In this document: in pieces, positions 26,095-36,100 of the stretch
Position numbering within the stretch: the stretch's first letter is position 1
How the letters are laid out: each line of letters begins with the position of its first letter
Source: Vibrio mangrovi
GTDB taxonomy: Bacteria > Pseudomonadota > Gammaproteobacteria > Enterobacterales > Vibrionaceae
Length of the DNA stretch: 64,000 nucleotides
Direction: 5' to 3'
NCBI RefSeq assembly: GCF_024346955.1
Contig: NZ_AP024883.1
Location: 558,001 to 622,000, forward strand
Notes under the pieces: model-generated
What the model saw: only the letters and a program-made list of their open reading frames with translations
The model's database searches: none
What the model was told of the DNA's origin: nothing
Made by a program: the position numbers and the translations under genes

Positions 26095-26721
26095 ATGGAA
26101 TCGACAGCTTTCGTTCCCGATCCCCGCCACTTGTTCTGGGTAAAGTTCTGGCAGCAGCCCTGGCAAGAAATGGATCCGAGCTGGAGCAAATTACTCCCCG
26201 GTACGGAGAGTCTTCACTGGGAAGCCCTGAGTCCGGCACTGGTGCGTCAGTATCTGGTACTGGATGCCGATCCTCCACCACTTCCGGGAGAAGTCTTGTT
26301 ACAGTGGTTGTCCATCGGACAGGAAAGACGCAGCGAAGCGTTATATCTGGTTGCTGAGGTTATTCGGCGGGGGATCGGTAAGGCCCGGTTACATGATGAA
26401 GATATTCAGTGGTGTCGCCATATTGCCAAAGCGCTGATGCCGGGGCACTGGTCTGTTGCAACAGACCCCGATTTGAATGCCGAACAGATCGGTTTAATCC
26501 TGATGCGTCAGTGGATGTCGCCATCAACCTGGCAGCGGGCCCGTCTGTTCTACTCGAAATCACTGCTGGAATCGGTGGAAGCATTTGTCCCTGATCCGGT
26601 TCCCGGGCAGCGTCTGAATCAGTTATGGCATGCTGTCATGTGGCGTTTGGCTGAAGTCCCGAGGCCTGTAGATAATCCGCAGGAGCAATTGCAAGAGAGG
26701 GAGGAAGAACTGTGTTTGTGA
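26095..26721 (+). CDS. hrpD: HrpD (SctK), sorting-platform protein
   Basis: A 208-residue Trp-rich protein without membrane segments, located between hrcJ and hrpE exactly as HrpD in P. syringae and Erwinia. SctK proteins link the cytoplasmic sorting platform to the inner-membrane ring. Sequence conservation in this family is low, so the call is mainly positional. It overlaps hrpE by 10 bases. Confidence 0.82.
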   Translation: MESTAFVPDPRHLFWVKFWQQPWQEMDPSWSKLLPGTESLHWEALSPALVRQYLVLDADPPPLPGEVLLQWLSIGQERRSEALYLVAEVIRRGIGKARLHDEDIQWCRHIAKALMPGHWSVATDPDLNAEQIGLILMRQWMSPSTWQRARLFYSKSLLESVEAFVPDPVPGQRLNQLWHAVMWRLAEVPRPVDNPQEQLQEREEELCL

Positions 26722-27344
26722 GACGACAGATTAAAATGCCGGTACCGGAACAGGCGGTTATCGGACCTTTACTGAAAGCTGATCTACTTCAGGCTTGCTT
26801 TGCAAGTGATGATATTCTGAATGATGCCCGTCAGCGTGCGGCTGACATTATTGAGGAAGCACACCAGCAGGCGGAACAGATCGTCAGAGAAGCAGTAATT
26901 CAGGCTGAGTCTATTAGCGAAGGTGCAAAGCAAGACGCAGAACAGCAGGTCTGGAATGAAGCCAACGGTCTGATCTCGGGCCTGCAACAGGCGGAAGAAC
27001 AGCTATGGGCCGGGGTTGAAGAGAGTGCCAGTCAGGTACTGAACTCCGTACTTGCCTCAGTGCTGAATGATGTGGGCCATCAGGATCGTATCCGTCTGTT
27101 GGTACAGAAGCTGGTTGCGACACAAAGACAGAGTCATAAAGGAATTCTCTATTGTGCATCCGGCGATCAAAATCTGGTGGCAGATGTGCTTGAGGAACAA
27201 CATCTTTCCTTCTGGCAGGCAGAAGTGGATAACGGCTTAAATGCAGGAGAGTTACGACTGGAAACAGATATGGGATTGTTCCGCTGTTCCTGGGAAGTGC
27301 TGAGGCAGGCGCTGGTTTCCTGTGACGGCGCATCTGATAACTGA
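26712..27344 (+). CDS. hrpE: HrpE (SctL), ATPase regulator or stator
   Basis: A 210-residue FliH/YscL-family protein. A long Ala/Glu/Gln-rich coiled coil (AADIIEEAHQQAEQIVREAV) covers about residues 30-90 and a C-terminal alpha/beta domain follows. It starts at a GTG within the hrpD 3' end, indicating coupling. It holds the HrcN ATPase to the sorting platform. It is the last gene of the hrpA operon; hrpF, which follows hrpE in Erwinia, is instead at the far left of the window. Confidence 0.9.
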   Translation: MFVRRQIKMPVPEQAVIGPLLKADLLQACFASDDILNDARQRAADIIEEAHQQAEQIVREAVIQAESISEGAKQDAEQQVWNEANGLISGLQQAEEQLWAGVEESASQVLNSVLASVLNDVGHQDRIRLLVQKLVATQRQSHKGILYCASGDQNLVADVLEEQHLSFWQAEVDNGLNAGELRLETDMGLFRCSWEVLRQALVSCDGASDN

Positions 27345-27772
27345 TGTTCCGGTACTGTACTCTGATGATGTATTGAGAAACGGATACCAGAGGTAATTTC
27401 GGGGTGCTGCTGTCTTGCATCCATATCACATTTTCCCCATCAACTCTCTTCGTAGAACGTAGAGTCTGATAAATATCCAATTGTGATATCAATTCCATTC
27501 CTTTCGGGCAATTTTTTGCTCGCTGGGCAACATCTTGCTCACCTCTGAGCAAGATGTTGCCTGTAGTAATTAATCACACAATATAAGTAAGTGATTTGTC
27601 TGAAAACAGTGAGTTGGCACAACTGTTGCTGCATTTATCTTGTTGAATTCACAGGTTGATCTGATTTGGAACAGAGATCAATAAGCTGAAAATTGATTCC
27701 ATTTATAGGCATCTGGATGCCTATTTGAATTAGAGTCGGTTTTCTTTGATAAAAAGATAAAAGGCAATTCAA
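27345..27772. other. Intergenic boundary between the hrp operon and the vgrG island
   Basis: About 430 bases without a gene. It holds the perfect inverted repeat at 27526-27561, and its right third (27590-27760) is A/T-rich and presumably contains the vgrG promoter. No hrp box or integration repeat was seen. Confidence 0.6.
27526..27561. terminator. Perfect 16-base inverted repeat downstream of hrpE
   Basis: GGCAACATCTTGCTCA (27526-27541) and TGAGCAAGATGTTGCC (27546-27561) are exact complements with a 4-base CCTC loop. It is about 180 bases past the hrpE stop, with no T-tract on either strand. A terminator for the hrpA operon or a protein-binding site are both possible. Confidence 0.55.
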
Positions 27773-29836
27773 ATGACAACGTTAGGTTTCCGCTTCACGA
27801 TTGATGGTGTTCAGGATGAGACGCTGGTTGTGCGTGAATATCAGGGAGATGAATCTATATCGGATGCATTGGCCGGGCAGGGAGAACGCATTTATGGTTT
27901 TCGTTATCGGGTTGAGCTGGCTAGCCGGAACGCAGATTTAACCGCTAAACAGATCGTCGATAAAGCAGCTCTGCTGGAAGTAATTCAAAATGGCGAAGTG
28001 ACCCAGAAAGTTCACGGTATTATCCGCAATTTCAGTAAAGGGGACACCGGACATTCCCATACTTTCTATTCCATTACGCTGGTTCCGGCACTTGAACGTT
28101 TATCCTTACGGCGCAATAGCCGGATCTTTCAGGAAAAGAACGTCCTTGATATTTTTGCCGTCATCTTCCAGGAAATGAATATTTCCGACTATATTTTTTC
28201 GGTCAAACGGGAATGTGCACCGCGGGAATTCTGTGTGCAGTACCGGGAATCCGATCTCGACTTTTTCCATCGTCTGGCGGCAGAAGAAGGGCTAATGTAT
28301 ACCTTCACTCATGAAGCGGGCAAACATACGCTGGTGGTGACCGATAATAGTGAAGGTTTTACCCAACTGGGAGCGCCGGTGCCCTACAATGCACTCTCCG
28401 GCGGACACATGACGACTCCTTATGTCTCAACAATGGCGGAGCGTTATCAGTCCGAAGTCAGTTCGGTATTTATGCAGGACTACAGCTTTAAAAAACCGGA
28501 CTATCATTTTGTCCAGTCCATTGATGGCGCGGATCTCAGCAACCAGCTATCCGACTATGAGTATTTCGATCATCCCGGACGTTTTAAAGATGATGCAAAT
28601 GCCAAAGCGTTCAGTCAGATCCGGCTGGAATATCTGCGTCGTCAGGCACATACCGCAAGCGGTAAAAGTAATGATGCCCGCTTGCAGGGCGGTGTTCGTT
28701 TTGACCTTGAAGAGCACATTGATGACGGGATGAACCACGAATGGCTGGTCGTTTCTGTCAGTCATCAGGGAAGTCAGCCACAGGCACTGGAAGAAGCCGG
28801 CGGCAGTGGCGCGACGACGTATGCCAACCAGTTTACCGTGATTCCTAAAGATGTTCTCTGGCGGGCAACTCCGCAGCCCAAACCTCAGGTTGACGGCCCT
28901 TGTATTGCAACAGTTGTCGGCCCGAAAGGTGAAGAGATTTACTGTGATGAACATGGTCGGGTGAAGCTGCATTTCCCATGGGATCGCTATGATCAGTCCG
29001 ATGAACAGAGTTCTTGCTGGGTTCGGGTTGCGCAGGGCTGGGCCGGTGCTCAGTACGGATTTATGGCGATTCCCCGTATTGGTCACGAAGTGATTGTTTC
29101 TTTTCTCAATGGCGATCCGGATCAACCGATCATTACCGGCCGGACTTACCACGCAACCAATGTTCCTCCTTATATTTTGCCCAATCATAAAACCCGTACG
29201 GTTCTGAAAACCCAGACCCATCAGGGCGAAGGTTCTAACGAAGTGCGTTTTGAAGATCAGTCCGGTGTTGAGCAGATCTATATCCATGCCCAGAAAGATC
29301 AGGATATTGTGACCAACAATATTCACCGCGAGTCGGTCGGACTGGACAGCCACCGGCGTATCGGACGACATTTCTACCAGATGATTACTGAAAATGTCCA
29401 TCGTCTGGTCGGTAAGAATGTCACCGAGGAGTTCGGACAGGATCATCATGTCAAAGTCGGTCGGAATGTCGTACAGCGGATCGTCGGGAAACTCAGCCAG
29501 TTTATTTCCGGAGGCATTATCCAGAAAATCGACGGTGGTCTGGTGACGCAGATGAGTGCCTCTGAAGAGAAAGAAATTGGTGCGAATCAGCGGGTTGCGG
29601 TCAGTAACGAAAGTTACCTGAAAGCCAAACAGATTATTCTGGATGCCGGCGATTCACTGACCATCCACGGACCGGGCGGTTTTGTCAAAATTGACAGTGG
29701 TGGTGTCACCATCTCCGGCAGCAAGGTCAAGATCAATGAAGGTGGTTCACCGGATAAAGGCACGGCACCGACAATGGTTAAACCGGATGATACCGACAAA
29801 CCACAAGAGCCGGAAGCACCGGATCGGAGGGGATAA
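27773..29836 (+). CDS. vgrG: VgrG, type VI secretion spike protein
   Basis: A 687-residue VgrG. The N-terminal gp27-like part (to about residue 370) has the family features YRVELASRNADL and CVQYRESDLDFFHRLAAEEG. The gp5-like OB fold follows with HGRVKLHFPWDR and CWVRVAQGWAGAQYG. The C-terminal beta-helix contains repeats (HRESVGLDSHRRIGRHFYQ). There is no C-terminal enzymatic extension. It forms the tip of the type VI injection tube; cargo genes follow directly. No other type VI structural genes are in the window, so this is an auxiliary vgrG island. Confidence 0.97.
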   Translation: MTTLGFRFTIDGVQDETLVVREYQGDESISDALAGQGERIYGFRYRVELASRNADLTAKQIVDKAALLEVIQNGEVTQKVHGIIRNFSKGDTGHSHTFYSITLVPALERLSLRRNSRIFQEKNVLDIFAVIFQEMNISDYIFSVKRECAPREFCVQYRESDLDFFHRLAAEEGLMYTFTHEAGKHTLVVTDNSEGFTQLGAPVPYNALSGGHMTTPYVSTMAERYQSEVSSVFMQDYSFKKPDYHFVQSIDGADLSNQLSDYEYFDHPGRFKDDANAKAFSQIRLEYLRRQAHTASGKSNDARLQGGVRFDLEEHIDDGMNHEWLVVSVSHQGSQPQALEEAGGSGATTYANQFTVIPKDVLWRATPQPKPQVDGPCIATVVGPKGEEIYCDEHGRVKLHFPWDRYDQSDEQSSCWVRVAQGWAGAQYGFMAIPRIGHEVIVSFLNGDPDQPIITGRTYHATNVPPYILPNHKTRTVLKTQTHQGEGSNEVRFEDQSGVEQIYIHAQKDQDIVTNNIHRESVGLDSHRRIGRHFYQMITENVHRLVGKNVTEEFGQDHHVKVGRNVVQRIVGKLSQFISGGIIQKIDGGLVTQMSASEEKEIGANQRVAVSNESYLKAKQIILDAGDSLTIHGPGGFVKIDSGGVTISGSKVKINEGGSPDKGTAPTMVKPDDTDKPQEPEAPDRRG

Positions 29837-29838
29837 TC

Positions 29839-30780
29839 ATGCCAGCCGCAGCAAGACTCGGAGACAACTGTGCAGGTCATGGCTGTTTCCCGGCAACGCC
29901 GATTATGGCCGGGAGTGGTGATGTCTCCATCAATGGCAAGCCTGCAGCCCGCAAAGGCGACATGGTATTGCTCCATGCCTGCCCGTGCCCGCAATTTCCT
30001 CACGGAATGCATGGCCGCAGTATTTCCGCCGGGTCGTCCAATGTTTCCATTAACGGCAAACCGGCTGCACGGGTCGGCGATGCGATTGACTGCGGCGGCT
30101 CGGTCGCCGCTGGTTCCGGTAATGTATTTATCGGTGATACGCCATATAAGTCGCCGACTCATAAGTGTGGCGAAGGGGCCGCAATGGAGCAGTCGCCTTT
30201 CCTGCGCATCCAGCCACTTGCCGAAGCCCCGCCTTTTGACTGGGCCAGTCTGCCGTTTGTGGAGGAGAGTTATACACGAGCGGCGGAAAAGCAGGAAAAG
30301 GTAGTTGAGTCGAAGGGAAAACCGACGGCGAGTAAGGGGACGCTTTCTGGGACTCGAACCAAGATCCCTAAAAAAGCGGATGAAGCAACTCGTCGCTCCC
30401 TTATCAGAGAAAATGAAGCTGTGGATGCACTTGTTGCTCATGGATTAGATGTCCAGCAGAACCCAGTGATAAAAGGAACCAAAAGAAATCCTGATTTGTT
30501 GATCGTGAAAGGTAAGATTGAAGATACTCATTTCGATAATGTTGTTGCAGATGTGTTTTCTCCCGGGAAAAATACGTCCGCAAGAAATATTCGAAGTACG
30601 ATTAATGAGAAAGTTAATATAAAAAAACAAGCTGAGACAATTGTGTTAAATATGGATGACAGTCAACGCAAAGTTGCAGAAATTGTTGATGCGATTAAAG
30701 CTGAGCCTGTTACTAACTTGAAAAATGTTATTGTTACTCAAAATGGTAAGGTAACCCTTCTTCCTCTAATTAAAGGTTAG
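29839..30780 (+). CDS. PAAR-domain tip with C-terminal CdiA_C-like tRNase toxin
   Basis: A 313-residue protein, two bases after the vgrG stop. Residues 1-95 form a PAAR cone (repeated SINGKPAAR motifs with conserved His/Cys), which sharpens the VgrG spike. A Lys/Glu-rich linker leads to a toxin domain (about residues 180-313) that follows the CdiA_C pattern: RENEAVDALVAHGLDVQQNP, then KRNPDLLIVKG, VADVFSPG, INEKVNIKKQAETIVLNMDD. In contact-dependent inhibition systems this fold is a PD-(D/E)xK tRNA nuclease. Codon composition becomes A/T-rich from about 30380, the mark of toxin-tip exchange. The next gene is its likely immunity protein. Confidence 0.82.
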   Translation: MPAAARLGDNCAGHGCFPATPIMAGSGDVSINGKPAARKGDMVLLHACPCPQFPHGMHGRSISAGSSNVSINGKPAARVGDAIDCGGSVAAGSGNVFIGDTPYKSPTHKCGEGAAMEQSPFLRIQPLAEAPPFDWASLPFVEESYTRAAEKQEKVVESKGKPTASKGTLSGTRTKIPKKADEATRRSLIRENEAVDALVAHGLDVQQNPVIKGTKRNPDLLIVKGKIEDTHFDNVVADVFSPGKNTSARNIRSTINEKVNIKKQAETIVLNMDDSQRKVAEIVDAIKAEPVTNLKNVIVTQNGKVTLLPLIKG

Positions 30781-30785
30781 CGTAG

Positions 30786-31211
30786 ATGTCTGTAGATTAT
30801 GAATTGTATTTGAGTGTTGATATGACCGAATCCATGTTAAATGATTTTGGATTTGTTGAAACTCAGCCAGAAGAAAATGGTGTTATTCAAGGACATGCTT
30901 TTGACGGTAAGCTGGCATTTATTATGGCAAAAAGTCATTTGGACGATAGCTTCATCCGGGAGGAAGTCGGTTTTCTGCCTGTAGTCAAGATCATACTGTC
31001 ACCGGATCTGGAACAGTACGATGAAAGTATGACGTCCATAATCAGGGTACTTAACTGCTGTGTTGAATTGAATGATTCAGTTAAGTTTTATCAGAATAAT
31101 GAAGTGCTATTACTAGAAAAGAAAGATGGGACGACTGTGCTATATAACGGGGAATATGGTTGGTGGGAAGCGCATCAGTCAATGTTAACGTTTCATTATA
31201 CAGAACAATAG
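30786..31211 (+). CDS. SitI3/CdiI-like immunity protein
   Basis: A 141-residue acidic protein five bases after the PAAR toxin gene. It begins MSVDYELYLSVDMT and contains FIREEVGFLPVVKIILSPD, a layout I associate with SitI3-family immunity proteins. Its small size, acidic charge, A/T-rich composition shared with the toxin tip and position all fit an immunity role against the upstream tRNase. The family name is from memory. Confidence 0.7.
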   Translation: MSVDYELYLSVDMTESMLNDFGFVETQPEENGVIQGHAFDGKLAFIMAKSHLDDSFIREEVGFLPVVKIILSPDLEQYDESMTSIIRVLNCCVELNDSVKFYQNNEVLLLEKKDGTTVLYNGEYGWWEAHQSMLTFHYTEQ

Positions 31212-31264
31212 AACCTGATAAAAAAGATAGAACACAGTTCACTCAGGCTAGGAAAAATAAAAAA

Positions 31265-32254
31265 ATGAAATCCTTATTCGACATATTAACCATGTCAGAA
31301 GGAAAAACATGTTACTTACTGTTTGATCGGGTGCAGTTTCCGGAAGCGACCGAATTCTGGAACACCATGAAGCGACGCGAAGATGTCATATGGTGCGAAC
31401 TGCTGCGTGGCAGTGAGCTTCAGTACCTGACCGATGTTTCGCCATTACTCATCGATATTCGCGATGGTAATCCGGGAGAAACACTCTATTACTGGCTGGC
31501 AGAAAACGAACCCCGGGCTGAGCAGTTCGGGTTTGTCGGCCAGTTTGACGGTGATTTTTCTGCTTTGCGGGCACACTGGCATCCGTGGGTTTCTTGTCTC
31601 TATCCGGATCAGACTCAGGTGATGCTGCGTTTTTATGATCCGGCAGTATTACCCCAGTGGTGGCGTATTTTAACCCCGACACAGCAGCAGTGCTTTCAGG
31701 GGAAACATCAGGGGATCTATCTGCCGATCCGGGATGAACAGCAGTTGAAGCTGAGTTCATTTGATCTGGCGTCAGTATCTGACCCGGAGGAATCTTCGGC
31801 TGTGACCCAATTACCACTACAGCTGACACAGGAGCAATTTGACCGGTTTTTCTATCCGGAACAGCTTCATTCACTGGTTGAAACCTTATACCAGAAATTA
31901 TTACCGCAGTATGGTGAATCCTTGTCTCTTGAACTGGTGGAAAACCGTTTTCATGAGGGCATGGCATTGGCAACGAAGAAATATGCCGGAGCATCCGAAC
32001 TGGATAAAGAAACCTTCGCCTTGTATCGCTTTTATCTGGGAGATCACTTTGATGAACACCCGGAATTCCAGCGTTTACTACATTTCTATCCGCTCCGTCA
32101 GGCAATTGGCGAACTGCATCATCAGTATCAGGGGCATGAAGATGAACTTGCCGCATACCGTTCACCGGGATGGCTGGCAGAGCCTGATGTGACGGACAAT
32201 TCTGCTTTGGCAACATCGTCACCAGAGAACGTGGTTATGGAGAGTGAGAAATGA
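31265..32254 (+). CDS. DUF4123-type type VI adaptor protein
   Basis: A 329-residue protein starting at the ATG at 31265 (the longer frame from 31160 overlaps the immunity gene and is less likely). Residues 1-140 have the DUF4123 pattern: CYLLFDRVQFPEA, SPLLIDIRDGNP, and SCLYPDQTQVMLRFYDPAVL. DUF4123 (Tap/TEC) proteins load toxin effectors onto VgrG. It ends in an ATGA overlap with a second gene of similar kind. Confidence 0.85.
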   Translation: MKSLFDILTMSEGKTCYLLFDRVQFPEATEFWNTMKRREDVIWCELLRGSELQYLTDVSPLLIDIRDGNPGETLYYWLAENEPRAEQFGFVGQFDGDFSALRAHWHPWVSCLYPDQTQVMLRFYDPAVLPQWWRILTPTQQQCFQGKHQGIYLPIRDEQQLKLSSFDLASVSDPEESSAVTQLPLQLTQEQFDRFFYPEQLHSLVETLYQKLLPQYGESLSLELVENRFHEGMALATKKYAGASELDKETFALYRFYLGDHFDEHPEFQRLLHFYPLRQAIGELHHQYQGHEDELAAYRSPGWLAEPDVTDNSALATSSPENVVMESEK

Positions 32255-33165
32255 CAGATACTGAACAGTGGTGGGAAGATGTCCCACTGGAAAACTGGCA
32301 AACCACACTGGAAGAACCGGGATGGTTTGTGGTTGCTGAAGCTGCAATTCATCCGGAAATCCGCGATCTGGCAGAACAGATGCCGGAGTTTGAGACACGC
32401 TTGTACTGGGGCGATATGGGCGATATTCATGCTTCGATTTCTCCCTATATCATGCCACTGCAATCGTGGGCATGGCTCGAAGAGCTGGTGGCGACACAAC
32501 CACACTGGGGCATTGCGATCCAGCTGGATCCCAGTTTTCATTCATTGCCGCTCAGCCGCCAGAGCGATTTAGTTATGCGGTATTTCCGGGCATGGACGCT
32601 GGTCGAAACCCCGACGCAGGAACAGTTTCTGCTGCGTCTTTCAGACTGGGATGTGCTGGGTGTGCTCTGGCAGGCCAGCGATGCTGTCTATCAGCAACAT
32701 ATTCAGGGGCCGTTACGACAGATTGCCTACTGGGAACCGGGTCAGCCGGAGGCGAAGGTTCTCAGGTTTCAGGAGCCGATCCTGGAAGAAACCACACTCC
32801 CGTTACCGACGCCGCTGACTGAAGCACAATATCAGGTACTCAGCATCTGGGCCAGCCGACAGATCTACCGTCAGTATCAGGATCATTTACAAGCCCATCA
32901 CAGCGAAACACAAAACTGGGAACAGGCACAGTTCGATCAATATATCCATCAGCACGTCACTCAGGCCAACCAGTTTGGATTTCAGCAACCGAATGACGTG
33001 GTTCGTTATCTGAGCCTGACGGTGGTTTTTGGTGAGCAGTTTACAACGCAGCCGTGGGCTGAACAGATTTTAAAATCACCGGATTATCAGGGCACGCAAA
33101 GTCGGATGGATCGGTTATTTGAACGTGGGTTAGATGAATTGGATAAGGAGTCAGAACCATCATGA
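32251..33165 (+). CDS. Second DUF4123-like adaptor protein
   Basis: A 304-residue Trp-rich protein that resembles the previous gene in layout: WFVVAEAAIHPEIRDLAEQM, SPYIMPLQSWAWLEELV, and a dual C-terminal helical region. The DUF4123 match is weaker here than in the upstream gene. It is joined by ATGA overlaps to both neighbours, so it should be made together with the Rhs toxin that follows and probably acts as that toxin's dedicated chaperone or adaptor. Confidence 0.7.
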   Translation: MTDTEQWWEDVPLENWQTTLEEPGWFVVAEAAIHPEIRDLAEQMPEFETRLYWGDMGDIHASISPYIMPLQSWAWLEELVATQPHWGIAIQLDPSFHSLPLSRQSDLVMRYFRAWTLVETPTQEQFLLRLSDWDVLGVLWQASDAVYQQHIQGPLRQIAYWEPGQPEAKVLRFQEPILEETTLPLPTPLTEAQYQVLSIWASRQIYRQYQDHLQAHHSETQNWEQAQFDQYIHQHVTQANQFGFQQPNDVVRYLSLTVVFGEQFTTQPWAEQILKSPDYQGTQSRMDRLFERGLDELDKESEPS

Positions 33166-36100
33166 GCGAGAATAAAAAAGCCGACTTGCTCTCCAGTGCA
33201 GAGGCTGCCACCCAGAATTTTTCGACCGATAATGTCCTCGACGGCGGTTGTGTTGCCTGTGGCTGTGAAGTGTTTATCCGTTACCACTATGATGATGACA
33301 AACCAGTACCGGAAGCTGAATTTGTGCTGACCGACAGTAACAAAACCGAGATTTCGGGTAAAACCGATAAAAATGGGATGTGCAAAATCCAGAACATGGG
33401 CTGCGGCGGCTTTGAGATTCTGCTGGGCGAAGGCAGTGATGAATTCAACCCCAAAGAATCGGCAGAAAATAACCCGGTGATTCAGGCTAATCCCGAATAT
33501 GCCGCCAAAGCCGGTGAATACTTTGCGCTTTATTCTTTACTGAGCCGTCAGGGTTATCTGACTTATGATGAGGATGGTAGTTCTGACGAATTTGTTGATA
33601 TTGATCGTAAATTATTTACCTGGATCGATAAGGAGTATAAGGCTGCTTATCGTCGCTTTTGGGAACTGGAAAAAGAGATCAATCGTGGTTCGACTGCTCT
33701 GAAAAAGGCGATCAACAAAATTCACCATAGTCTGGCCGGAGAAATGGCCGGAATGGCACATGACAATACGGCGATTCTGCTGTTTTGTGAAATTGCGCTC
33801 GGCTTTGTGCCGGTAGTCGGTCAGGCGATGGACTTGTACGACTTAGGGTGCTGGGGCTGGGATACCTGCACCAAAAAGGAACTGGGCTTCTGGCATTGGG
33901 CGACCGGTGTACTGGTCGTGGTTGGCTTTGTTCCGGGGCTGGGGGATGCGACCAAGAAAACCGGCAAGACCATCATCAATGCGCTGGAAAAAGCCGACTC
34001 ACGCACCATTAAAAAAGCGATGAAAATGCTGCGGAGTCTGTCAAACGGCAATCTGGTCAAGTACCTGAAAAAGTTCAGCGGACAACTGAGCGAGTATGCA
34101 GGGAAGGCCAAAGCATTGCTGAGTAAAATCATTGAGGGGCTGACCAAAGCGATTAAAAACAGTAAGAACTGGGCTGTCAGATTACTCCGGGACTCTTTTG
34201 AGAAACTGGTGAAGGCAATGGAGCGGCTACAGGGCAAAATCGATGAGATGGTCGGCAAAATCAGTGCTAAGGTCGATGAGTTTATCGGTAAGGTCGTGAC
34301 CCGCAAAACCGGCACTCCGCATCCGAAAAATACTGTGGTGGATGCGGATAATCTTAATGCCGGGAAAGGGAATATTCATGGGGATAAGCCGAAGGGAGAT
34401 CATTCTTCAGGAGACAAGACGCATAATACTTCAGGGAAAAACGATCCAGACGTTTGTATTGATGACCCGGTAGATATGGCAACTGGTGCGGTGTTTGAAG
34501 AGAGGCAGGACTTTGTGCTGGCCGGTTTTCTTCCCGTTGAACACAGCCGTTACTATCGTTCGGTCGGGCATCGTGATATCGGATTGATGGGCAGCTTGTG
34601 GCGCAGTAGCTGGGATATCAGTCTGACTATCCGTGGCATGCTGGCAACTTTTACTGATCTGGATTATTCGGTCGGGGTGTTTGATCTGCCTTATCCGGGT
34701 GAAGAGACATCATCAGTGCAGAAACCTCAGTGGCGACTCCACCGGGGAGCACAGGGAGAACTGATCCTTAAAAGTAAAGATGGCGTGGAATATCATTTTG
34801 GTCATGCGATTGGCGCGACACTGCGTTTATCTAAAATATCAGACGCTTACGGAAATACCATTCAGTTCGCTTATGACCGTCGAACCCTCAAATGGGTCAT
34901 TCTCAGTGATGAACGGCTGATCGAGGTTAAAACCGAGCGTAACCGTATCACACACTTGATCTTATGCGAAGCCGATCAGACACCGCTGCGTGAGCTGGCC
35001 CGTTATAACTACGACAAATCCGGCCGGCTGCTTTCCGTGCGGGGAGAATCAGGCCGTAATTTCGATTATCAATACAGCAAAGAAGGTTACCTGACCCGCT
35101 GGCAGGATTTGGCACAGACCTGGGTTGAGCACGATTATGATGAACAAGGCCGGGCAATATCCAACCGTTGTGCTGAAGGCTATTGGAGTGGTCAGGTTCG
35201 CTACGATGATGACAATCGGATTCACTATCACAGAAGTTCTTTTGGTGGCATCAAAACGTTCCATTTTGATGAGCATCAGCGAGCTACGGCAATTGTTGAT
35301 GCGGCAGGTAACCGACTCGAACAGCAGTGGCAGAATGATTTACTCATCAGCGAGACCAATGCGCTTGGGGATGTTTCCGCTTATAGCTATGACGATTGGG
35401 GTAACCTGACAACTGTAACTCTGCCGGACGGGACTGAACATGTCTACAGTTACAACGAGCAGGGCTGGCTGAGCGGCTACACCGATCCGCTGGGCGCCAG
35501 TTGGCTGTATGAACACAATTCTCAGGGCGATGTTATCCAAGTCACCGATCCGGAAGGCCGGATATGGCAGATGAGTTATACCGAACGCGGCTTGCAGGAT
35601 TCGGTCTCCGGGCCGGACGGCAGCGTCACTCGCTATTCCTATAATGAACGTGGCCTTCTCACCCGCTCAGAGCCGGATACCGGTTACGGGATGGATTTCC
35701 ACTATGACCGTTTCGACCGGCTGGTGGCACGGGTCAGCGATAAGCGCGGCAGTCAGGGCAATCTTACCCGCCGGTGGCATTACCATGACTCGAATTCGTT
35801 TCCCGATAAAGTCATCTATGAAGATGGCTCTGAAGCACACTTTGGCTACGATATCGAAGGCAATCTGGTTTCGGTCACCGATGCGCTCGGTCAGACCCAG
35901 CGCTTCACTTATGGTGCCTTCGATAAGCTTCAAACCGTCACCGACCCGCTGGGGGCAACCACCCGCTATCACTACAATGTTGAAGCCGAATTTGCCGGTG
36001 TTACCAACAGTCAGGGGCAGCAGTGGCTGTACGGTTTCGACAAGCTGGGGCGGATTGAAAGCGAACGTCATTACGACGGGCGCACCGAGACATTCGGTTA

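Noticed and set aside
30346..30366. T-arm-like sequence (GGTTCGAGTCCC on the minus strand) in the PAAR toxin linker, possible tRNA remnant
   Set aside because: The stem is interrupted, no acceptor or anticodon arms fit around it, and the plus-strand reading frame is continuous through it.
28547..30441. Large minus-strand open frames opposite vgrG and the PAAR gene
   Set aside because: Shadow frames of the coding strand with no family match, atypical composition and no start signals.
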